64,000 nt of DNA. Origin: Tetragonia tetragonoides (lineage: Eukaryota > Streptophyta > Magnoliopsida > Caryophyllales > Aizoaceae). Below the pieces are notes generated by a model. That model ran no database searches, had not been told where the DNA came from, and saw nothing but the letters and a program-made list of their open reading frames with translations. The stretch is from positions 32,408,501 to 32,472,500 of the forward strand of contig CM076148.1 of assembly GCA_038025085.1 (NCBI GenBank). The letters are read 5' to 3'. Shown here piece by piece: positions 55,417-64,000 of this stretch. The position numbers and the translations under genes were made by a program. Position 1 is the stretch's first letter. The number at the start of each line of letters is the position of its first letter.

Positions 55417-58400
55417 TGTAGATGCCGAATTTTGACTTGTATTTATTTTAAATAATTATTACAGTTAATATTAACATTAACTATAATTACCCTAATTAAA
55501 TAAGTCATTTGGGCTAAAAAGGGCATTTAGGGTCCATAAGTTTACCCAACCCATTAGCAAAGCAAAGCCCAAAGCCCAAAGCCCAAAAGTGAAAATAAAT
55601 CCAAAATCCAAAAAAGAATATAAAAGAGAAAATGCAAAAAATAAATAAGGATTGGAATTATGACGTTATGCATGAAATCATTTCATGACATCATGCATGA
55701 CATCACAATATTCTCATGTTCCCATCCAATAGCTAAAGAGAAAAGGGAATGATGGTATCAAGTTGAAATACCAAAATACCCTCCCCTTTTCCATAAATTA
55801 ATCCCCCACCCGAAAAAAAAAAAAAAATAAAAAAAAATAATCCCCTCCCAACCGAAAAAAAGGGAAGAAAAATAAAAGAAAAAAAAACTCCCCCCCCCCC
55901 CCCCACGTTTTTCATTTCTTTTTTTTATCATTTTTATTTTATTTTTGTCTTTCCCTTTTCTATTTTCTCTCCCATCTTTTCTCTTTCCTACTCACTTCCA
56001 CCTCACAAGATTCCCCCCATCTTTTTCCATCACCACAAATGTTACATTTGTCACTCTCACATCCACATTCTCTTACCCCCCATCTCACCATCCACCTCTC
56101 ACCATATCTCGCCCTCCATTTTTCCTAACCCTAATTCTCCCCCATCCTTCCCCCCTTATAAATACACCGTAAAAAGCTATTTTTAGGGGTCTTTGATCTC
56201 TCTTTCTCTCCCTAGTTTTAAACTCCTTCCTTCACTAGCATAAAACTTCATTTTTTTAGTGCTAATCACAAGTAAAAGGCATTTGTGATTAACCTCACAC
56301 TTGGGGGTATTTAAGTTCAAGCATTTTGTAAGAAAATATAAGCTTGGTTTTCTAATCTCATCTCCTTCTTTTTTTAAAGGTCGATGTGAAATGAGGTCGG
56401 TTATGTGACCCCTCATTTTTCACACGATCACTACCTAGGATTAGCCACTCATTGAGGGCTTAATGGGTATACCACTTATAATTATTGACCATTTTTACGG
56501 TAAGGATGAGTTGAGTGATTATTGTGATTGCTTATATTTGTGCTAATCTTATTCCCATACTTATCATGTAAAAATGGAATAAAAGTGGTTCATGTATATA
56601 AATAAGTTAACCATGGCATTAGGTTGTAGATTTTAGATCTCGAAATTTGTTGACAGTTTTATGATGTAACTTGCTCGGGTTGCTCTGGAAGATCTAACGG
56701 TCAGATCGTGACAAACTCGGTGGCTATGGAAACCTTGGCTTGTCATCTATCCACCCATGTAAAGAACTCCCAGATCCATGGTTTGATCATCAATGGAAAT
56801 CAACCTCAGTTAACTGATCTAAAATTGATAGTAGAGTCTAGATCTATAAATAACTAATAAACCGTGAACAATTGGACTTAACCCCTTTCTAGATAAAAGG
56901 AATTAAGTAGACACAATAAGCAATCCAACGACACCGTTTTTTACCTATTTTGGTTAAGAATCGGATTTTTGGTGATTTGTTTAATGTCGAACTGTTGCTG
57001 GACAAAAAGGACTTAGATCCGTTTTCATGACATAGAATAAAAGGTTTAATAACCCTCCTTAGGATAGTTATTTTATTTTTATATTTTTACTGTACATTCC
57101 TCAATATCGAAAATGAAGAACTTTTGTTAACACTAAAAAATCAAATAAATCCATTACAGAAATTGGACCAGATTTGACCCCTTTTGAAGAACAGTTAATA
57201 TCTATCTGAACATGAACTATAATTGTAAGTGGCCAATAGGAATAAAAAATAGACTAAATTTGATTATAGGCTTTGTAATTATTCGATTCGGACTTGTATC
57301 CTATTTTTAATGATTAATAGAAAACCGAATTCACTACCAGCAATAAACCTTCAAACAAAAAGACAAGAGGATGTGTGCAGTACTTTTGTTTAATTTCGTT
57401 TGATAACTTAAACATGTGATAAATTTACACTAATTTGTGTACATACTAATCACTAGTCCTAGTTTAATCCGTGTAAAACTTAGACTTAGATCTCTTGTCA
57501 TTAATTCATAAAAAATTAAAATCCGCAAGTCTGGAAATCGCTTCCATTAGGTTGTAATTCACAAATAACTTTCTCCCTAGTCATTTATTTGACTTGATAT
57601 CTTTGCACGAGAAAGAGGACTAAAAATGACACAAGTTTGGCTTTGAAATAAATCCATTTTCTTACTTTAAGATATATTTATGATTTATTGAATTTGCATC
57701 CATACTTGCACAAAAACAGTTTTCTTCACCTTACTTGAGGGTTTTCGTTAATTTATCAAATAAAAATATACAAATATGAGCTTCTCCAGTCTAGCTGCCC
57801 AAAGTGTCTAGTTAGTTTTAAAAATATTTTGGTTAATAGATTGATTCGTTTGGACCATTCGCTTGTCCATCTAATCAAATGTGTCATGTAAATATCAGTT
57901 TTTAGGAATAAAACTAATTAACTAAATAATAATTTGCCATTGATTTTCCCACCGTTGCAGCTGAAGATCGAGATTAAGTCCCAGAGGCCCCACTTCATTG
58001 AAGACCGAGATATTTTCCTTACTTAGGATTTTTAGTCGTTTCATTTGTGTTGTATTGTGTAATTTATTTGGACTCTTGTAATTTGTTACTTAGAGCCATT
58101 GTTAACATTTGTTGTAATTATTTGCATTTGCATTTGGATTTCTCTCACCCAATAAACCAACTCGGCCAATACTAATAAATGAAATTTTTTGCTCAACATG
58201 TGTGGTTGAATGTACATATATAATTGTTGTTCTAAAAAACGGTATGTTCATTTATGTACCATCTCGGCCCGGGGCCAAATTCGAGGTTAGAATCGGAAAT
58301 TTGCTTATACGCGATCATGGGTGTTCCACCTACCATTCCATAAAATCACCTTCATACAATTCACATTCCCCAGTGGAATCCACATTTCCCCAATTACAAC

Positions 58401-58594
58401 CATTTTCCTCAGTGGAATACCTATGATCGAATAGAAGCTAATTATTGATCGTCCTCTCTTATTTGACTTCGGGCCACCCCGGGGGATCCTATCTGAGAGA
58501 CTCTTTTAAGCCATTACCCACCAATACATATCCATACTCTACACAAATCTTCCATTTCTCTACCTCCAATGAATGCTATTCCCCAGTAAAGAAC
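55417..58594 (+). mobile_element. LTR-like region, right border unresolved
   Basis: Starts TGTAGATGCCGAA, close to the TGTAGACACC start of the Tat LTRs. A TATA box TATAAATA lies at 56157-56164, followed by a CTCTCTTTCTCTCC leader. The remaining 2.4 kb is AT-rich with no coding frame. GTAATTTATTTGGACTCTTG (58056-58075) looks like an R region end. A GTGGATTCCACTGGGGAA sequence on the minus strand (58367-58384) resembles a primer site but in the wrong orientation for this LTR. A C15 run is at 55890-55904. Element E begins at 58595. Confidence 0.4.
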
Positions 58595-60160
58595 AGTAGA
58601 CACCAAAAAATGTGTCTATAATAAGTCCCCATAAAAACCCGATGATGAAAGGATTGGATTTTGCTCAAACTTGGGTTGTGAGAATAATTGCTCTGATGAT
58701 TAGCCCAGTTCATTTGAATTAACCAGTGGAAGCCTTTTGTACAGGTGATCCAAGCCAGTTGGACTCAATTCAATTGGAGTCCAAAACTGAGAGATATGCC
58801 TCTTTGAACCTTAGGGCCAGAAACGGAACCCAAACCCATGAGTCAACCCTTGGTAAAATAAGGGAACTCGGTCAATTCCGCGTGGACCCCCTCGAAAAAG
58901 CCTCCCCCGCACAAAAACCATGCACGGCGCCTATGCAGGCACACCGCTCCATGTCCAAGCGGCCACGCTTGGGCTCAAGCGGCTGTACCGCTTGGCCAAG
59001 CAGTTTGGCCGTTTCCCTTACGGCTAAGCCGCTTTCCAAGCGGTTTGACCACTTGGCCTTCCGGCTAGACCGCTTGCCTGAACCTTTTCTCGCGGACGGC
59101 AAAATTCGAGGCCCATTCGATTTCCGTGCCAAACCCTGGCAGCTCCCCCTCTTCTATATAAACAAACCTTAGGGTTCAGTTAGAGAGGTTGGACATTCTC
59201 TCTGAAAGGTTGGGAATTTTAGAGTTGGTTGACAGTTTCTCTCTCTTTCACAATAAACCAGAAATTCTGATTCTACTCCTTCTTTAGAATTAGCCCCTAG
59301 CACCACAAAATAAACCTTCATACTTCATCAAGAGCAAGAATTCAAGCATAACAACCCAATAAGTTCATTGTGAGCATTCAGGTAATCCATCCTGAGGGTT
59401 TTGAATAAATTATATAAATTGCTTGTTATTACTAACGAATTTGGTTTATGTGATATGCATATGCGTGGCACGTTTTGAGCAAAAGGGCTTGTATTAAGCC
59501 TAATGAATGGATGAATGAATGTTTTATTTTTGTTATTTATCGCTTCTTATAATTAAATCATGCTTTGTTTGTGAATGGATGGATGAATTGCTTGTTTCCT
59601 TCTAACTCACAGGTTTTATCAAATTTATCATTTTCTACCAATAAAAGCATGTAACTTGATAAATTGTTAAAAGTGGTCACATTAATAATAATAGTTTAAA
59701 CCCATTAGTTAAAACTAGGAATTGGTCAAATTGAACCTTGTTTGGAACCGTAGAATTAATTATAGTGAATCGATTAGTAAAGGTCGTTTGTTGTTAAACG
59801 GGCGAGTTGGGTGCCTAACACCTTCCTAGCTCGTACCTACGCCCCCGAACTCATTAATGAAGTCAATTTCCCTATTAGGGATTGGGGTGCATAGGAGTTA
59901 AGTTGACGTCTTTCTAGACTATCGACTTGATCTCTAAGATTTCCAAATTACCTTAAAAATTGGTGGCAACTTCCGACAATCTTAATCATGTCCTTGGGAC
60001 GAAATCTCCTTGTGCACATACACTAAAAGATTCACGAAATTCGATCACCCAAAGCGCTCTCCCAGGCTGTCCGCAAAAACCCGACCCCCGAAAGGAGGGA
60101 CGAAGGTAAGGCGCATGGAAAAGAGGAAAAAAAGGGGAGATAAAATAACGGCAGCCTACA
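58595..60160 (+). repeat. 5' LTR of element E (family 2)
   Basis: Starts AGTAGACACC (T changed to A) and ends GCCTACA. It matches the split LTR of element A in reverse. The TATA box TATATAAAC is at 59155-59163, with the AAGCGGC/GCCGCTT array at 58940-59095 just upstream. Confidence 0.9.
58940..59095. promoter_or_regulatory. AAGCGGC/GCCGCTT array in LTR E
   Basis: Repeated cores CCAAGCGGCC, TCAAGCGGCTG, TACCGCTTGGCC, AAGCCGCTTTCC and CTAGACCGCTTGCC, on both strands, ending about 60 bases before the TATA box. The same block is in the LTR of A at 47360-47510. Confidence 0.65.
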
Positions 60161-60161
60161 G

Positions 60162-60180
60162 TGGCGACTTCACTGGGACA
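60162..60180 (+). promoter_or_regulatory. Primer binding site of element E
   Basis: TGGCGACTTCACTGGGACA, one base after the LTR. Confidence 0.88.
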
Positions 60181-61013
60181 TGATTAAGAGGGTGTAACTT
60201 GAAAATCGATTCATTGTAATTATTTTTGCTTGGTTCATTACCTTGAGTGTTCTTATTATTATTTTGTGACTTGTCATTCATCTATTAATTTGCATTCATT
60301 GCATTAATGTGTATGCGCTTGCGCGACTTCCGAGCTTGTTTTCACAAGTTCAAACCAGTTTTTAGCCAATGGAGTGTGGTGAAATGCCTTGGTGAGAATC
60401 CACTCGATTCATCGTTGCCAAGCAACATGGATCCCCCCACCTCATGTACCTTCCTACGCATTCGTCCACTCGACGAGTAGGATAACTAGAATGCTCACAT
60501 TGTCGCGCATCCCGCAGATTGTAGTACATTCTTTATCATGAGTACCTTTTGACCAAAACCCTTAAGCCTACCCCATTGCATGAACTAAGACCAATGTTTT
60601 AGGTTGAAACTTAGTCCCATGTCCATGCTAGATTTGCATAATCATGCCATATTGCGTTGTTTTCAGTTTGCCCATATGTGAACGCAATCTTTGCGTAGTC
60701 TTTTTTTTGGTTGTCATAGAACATTAGGTTAGACCCCAATTAGGATATTTTCCTTTTTTGAGTCTAGATTTTGTCCCAAGGTCGAGTCTAGAATCTTTAT
60801 TTTTAGGAAATAATATCCCCGAATGTTCTATATGATGCTCGTTACCTAAGGAAAGATTTGGTTGCTGTATTCTTTCCCTTTATTTAGTGAGTGAAGATCT
60901 CGATAATATCTCTTCCCTCTCCTTTTAGTTAAGAGTATAATATCTTTTGCTTTATCTCATATTGAGTCGAGATAATATCTCTCCCCTCTTCTTTTAGTCA
61001 AGAGTATAATATA
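60181..61013 (+). other. Element E leader
   Basis: Matches the leader of element A (28781-29506) in reverse, and ends with about 1.7 units of the 69 bp repeat (60890-61013), where element H is inserted. E's coding part would lie beyond the window. Confidence 0.85.
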
Positions 61014-61798
61014 TGTTTCGCCCAATTTTGATGAGGGGTCGAACACTGGGAAGGCGATGGGACTGAGTTGTGTGAACGGCGCGCGTCTGGTTCCTCGACT
61101 GCTACCTGCACAGGACAAGCAACAGTGAACTAGCTCGGGGAGTCGACCCGAGAAGACCCCTCCAAAGCTTAAGTTAGTATATAGAGATTGTGTACGTGAG
61201 GTACTTTAGTAAGGATATGACAGAGCGTCAGGCTATCATAGCGGAGAATGTCAGCGCGTGCTGTCTGACAGCGTGATTGTTCTCTAAATGAAAATGATTT
61301 TACCTTTGCCTTGATTTCTGCGCAAGTATTTATAGGGAAAAAGTCGGCTAGCTTCATCGAATGAACAGTGAACACGTAGCCTTGTTCGTACGCTCCTCTC
61401 TAAGTCAGCTTAGAGGGGATAGTCACGTGAGTTTTGGTACTACCCCTTGGGATGATCCCACGTAGGGATTCGTACACTTGGTGTCGTCATTGCTGTCCTT
61501 GGGGCTGAGAGAGTATAGGCGCCAAGGCAACCAGTCGGATCTTCGTAGGAATATTCGTGCAGTACAGGTGCTGGCATGATTGTAGTTCTTGGGTCTGTAC
61601 TGGACTGATGGTTGGTGTAGGTCTTCTCGGGTCTGTTGGCGATGTTTGTATAGTGGGTGGAGGGTTACTTTGATTAGAGGCTCCCGTCCATGATGGGAGA
61701 GCATCCCTTCGCTGTCGTCGATGATGGGAGATCAGGATCCTTAGATGATGGCCGGGGCAAGGGTCGATAGCTCGACCCTCGGTATTTTGGTCATATCA
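61014..61798 (-). repeat. 3' LTR of element H
   Basis: On minus it starts TGATATGACC (61798) and ends GGGCGAAACA (61014), 785 bp with TG...CA ends. The TATA box is on minus at 61328-61335 (CCCTATAAATAC). A purine tract precedes its start. A possible duplication is ATATA at 61009-61013; the other side is outside the window. Confidence 0.75.
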
Positions 61799-61810
61799 TT
61801 TTCCCCTTAC
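61799..61810 (-). promoter_or_regulatory. Polypurine tract of element H
   Basis: TGTAAGGGGAAA(A) on the minus strand directly before the LTR. It shows that the LTR is a 3' LTR and that the internal region lies to the right. Confidence 0.65.
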
Positions 61811-62013
61811 ATCTTAGTAGGAGGCGAGATTCTGTCCGTCGAGTCCTGGTGAGATGTGGTTGGTCGATGTTTTTCGTTCAATGGGCCTTTGCTTCCTGGT
61901 CCGTTCTTTCCTTGGAAGGGCCCCCTTTTCATCGGGATAGGTATTCGTTGGGCGTAGTTGGGCCGTCCACCTGTCAGTCATGCGAGTTGTGTGCCCTTCC
62001 AGGTCTCTCTGTC

Positions 62014-62021
62014 TATAAATA
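62014..62021 (+). promoter_or_regulatory. TATA box of the antisense gene in H
   Basis: TATAAATA on the plus strand, about 220 bases before the ATG at 62234, followed by a CTTCTTCTTTTCTCTCC leader. It points away from the LTR and opposite to the element. Confidence 0.65.
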
Positions 62022-62233
62022 GCCAGAATCATCTTCTTCTTTTCTCTCCTTATTTCAGTCGCCTGAATTTTTTAGAGAGAGAAAGTGGGTCTTTGAAATT
62101 TTGCTCGCTAATCTTCCGTCGATTGGTTACTGTTTATTCGATCTCTCCTTGTAGATTCGTCTTCTATCTCCTCCCAAGGTATAACGTTTCTCTTTTGGTA
62201 TTTTTCTTGCTTGCATTTATCTGTTTTACATTC

Positions 62234-64000
62234 ATGTCGATGTCTTCACCCATTGATATATCGTCGGGGTCTGACAGTTCGCCTGAGACACCTCGACCAG
62301 GGACTTGGGGATCTTTTCCTGATAGTTCCGGTCGAGGCTCGTCTAGTCTGGGGCCTGGCCCGTCGTATAAGGAGTCTTGCCCTCATCCTTCGAATGACCC
62401 AGTTCCCCCGATTCCGCCGGAGTTCCCTTTCTCCGAATTTCGTCCGGGCTTTGATTGGTCGAGCCCGGAGGGAATATTTCTTCCGGATTGGGTCGTTCCG
62501 TTCCAGTTTCAGGAGGAGTCTTGGTATGCCCGGGTTTTGTCAGACCCCGACATTCCACGATGCTTCAAGCAGGATGTGTTGAATGTCTTTCAAATGAGTG
62601 TGGCGTTGGGAGATATCCATGTTTTAGACGGGGTCAAACCTTTACGCTGTATCTCTCCCCTGCAGGGAGACGAGGCCGAGATGTCCAGGGCTCGTTTTAA
62701 ACAGACCTGTCGTTTGGGTAGAGGGGGGTCTTAATTTCTGCTCTCCCTTGAGTGACTTTGAGCAGATAGGGGATCGGCTCTTCTGCCCTCACATAATGAA
62801 GTATGTTTTTTGTCCCTTTACCACTTCTCCTTGTGTTATTGCCACAATCTTGTTGTCTCCCCTGACCTTCTGCATTTGCTTATTTTGTAGGGAGCGTAGG
62901 GAAATGGAAAGTTTGGTCAGTGCTTCGAACGTTATGCCCGATTCTTCGTCTAATCGATTGACCAGATCAGTCGATCATGTGGCCATTACTTCTGGCTCGC
63001 CTAGGGGCATGCCCGGGCCCGTAGGATCAGGTCATGAGGGGGTTGATGTCCCTCAAGGGTTTCTAGAGAGCGGTCTGATCCGAGTCGGAGAAGATCATAC
63101 TGCCGATGATGAGGCCTTCTCCCCTCCTTCTTCAGAGGAGAAGAAGAAGCAGAAGTCTGGTTCCAGTAGGGAAGAGAGAGCTCCAACCTCCGATCCTGTG
63201 GAGGAGGCGGACCAGGCTGATTGCGTAAATGTCGAGGCGGAGCCGGGCCCTAAGCAGGCTGAGGAAGACCCTGTGGACGGAGGGTCGAAGCAGGGGAAGA
63301 AAGCCGACGCTGTCCCCATCCACTCAAAACGGTCGCTCTTAGCTGGTAGGTCGGCCGACGATATGTGGTTGTTGGCCGAGCGATACTAGTTGCCCCCGGG
63401 GATGTCTTTTATCTGTCCTAGTAAGCTAGAAGGGTGTCATTCTGCCCCACCTGGTTGCATTCCCTTCTCCACCAAAGTTTTTGACGAGGGTTTAAGGTTT
63501 CCCCTCCCTCGTTTGATTAGGAAGATAGTGGGCCGTCTGGGGGTCCACTACTTTCAGCTCCATGCTAATTCCTGGAGATCTCTGGTTGCCCTGGCGGCAG
63601 CGGCACATGTTCACAAGTTAACTGTGAACGATGCTTTCCTTCGCCACTTGTACCTCAACGTGTAGTCGACCAAGTACGGGACTTGGTATCTAAGTCCCAG
63701 AAAGGGTTTCTCCATGTGCCGATCATTGAGCAACGTCACCTTGTGGGAAGGGAATTTCTTATTTCTTCATAACGAGCGAGGGTGGGATGGAGTGTGTCCT
63801 CCTTGGAGGGAGAACTACCTGGAGGAGGTAGGTAGTGAGCTGTTTGGCCCGGAACGCGAGTCTCTGGATTCCCTGTCCCCAGCCGAACGTCGGACGGTAG
63901 AATACTTCTGTTATCCTAACCGGGATGAGGAGGCATGTCGGCAGTTTAACGCCCCTCCTCATTGGAAGATACACAAGTCCTGGTTCGCTCATGAGGCGTT
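62234..64000 (+). pseudogene. Antisense Transposase_28-like gene of element H (partial)
   Basis: The ATG at 62234 starts MSMSSPIDISSGSDSSPETP, a serine/proline-rich N-terminus. The frame slips at a six-G run (62722-62727) and continues as FCSPLSDFEQIGDRLFCP. A probable intron (GTATGT at about 62800, TTTTGTAG ending at 62890) leads to a long acidic/basic exon (EEKKKQKSGSSREE) and the domain LPPGMSFICPSKLEGCHSAP, FDEGLRFPLPRLIRKIVGRL and QLHANSWRSLVAL, which resembles the family called putative gypsy-type transposon (Transposase_28). In-frame stops are at 63388 and 63663. It runs off the window. Its role is unknown; it is encoded opposite to the element, as aORF1/2 are in A and C. Confidence 0.7.

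Noticed and set aside
61014..62230. Reading H as a plus-strand 5' LTR with the gene as its gag
   Set aside because: A strong TATA box inside 61014-61798 is on the minus strand and a purine tract directly adjoins TGATATGACC at 61798, which fits a minus-strand 3' LTR.

Overview
The window is eudicot-type plant nuclear DNA, AT-rich and built almost entirely of nested transposable elements. The evidence is plant-type LTR retrotransposons with tRNA-complementary primer sites, plant mobile domain (PMD) genes with short GT-AG introns, plant hAT-like and Harbinger-like DNA elements, and homopolymer and (CT)n microsatellites. I cannot name the species and I see no intact host gene. Only one weak candidate host gene remnant (about 5.1-7.6 kb, minus strand) is visible.

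Layout. 1-617: partial LTR of a Tat-type Ty3/gypsy family (called LTR family 1). 1508-3538: solo LTR with a 5 bp duplication. 3675-4963: 42 bp repeat array split by a hAT-like inverted-repeat element. 6278-6964: second hAT-like element with an 8 bp duplication. 7728-8476: 3' LTR of another minus-strand element (G). 9585-9932: 111 bp repeat array. 9933-11282: truncated family 1 LTR (D). 11283-47841: a large minus-strand Tat element (A) carrying two insertions. Athila-like element B (15159-22048, duplication GTAAT) sits in A's integrase gene. A second Tat element C (30588-47336, duplication ATTTG) sits inside A's 5' LTR. 48100-50460: decayed, 3'-truncated gypsy element. 50461-52215: LINE fragments, minus strand. 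53228-55028: Harbinger-type remnant. 55417-58594: unresolved LTR-like region. 58595-61013: plus-strand element E of the same LTR family as A (family 2), interrupted at 61014 by minus-strand element H, which runs off the window.

How the parts work together. A and C encode gag, an aspartic protease, reverse transcriptase, two RNases H (the second is the Tat hallmark) and integrase on the minus strand, all now broken by stops and frameshifts. Between pol and the 3' LTR each carries a two-gene cassette on the opposite (plus) strand. aORF1 is a multi-exon PMD gene with an SR-rich tail. aORF2 is a shorter two-exon gene. The cassette is convergent with pol. All seven cassette introns whose phase I could check (six in C aORF1, one in aORF2 of both copies) lie between codons (phase 0). 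Element H, with an unrelated LTR, also has an antisense gene just behind its 3' LTR, here with a Transposase_28-like domain.

The most interesting signal is a dense array of AGCGGC/GCCGCT motifs, often in inverted pairs. It recurs just upstream of the TATA region of both Tat LTR families and also upstream of the antisense genes. This suggests sense and antisense promoters share a regulatory module. Antisense or additional ORFs in Tat elements are known; the shared promoter array and the all-phase-0 gene structure are what I would follow up.
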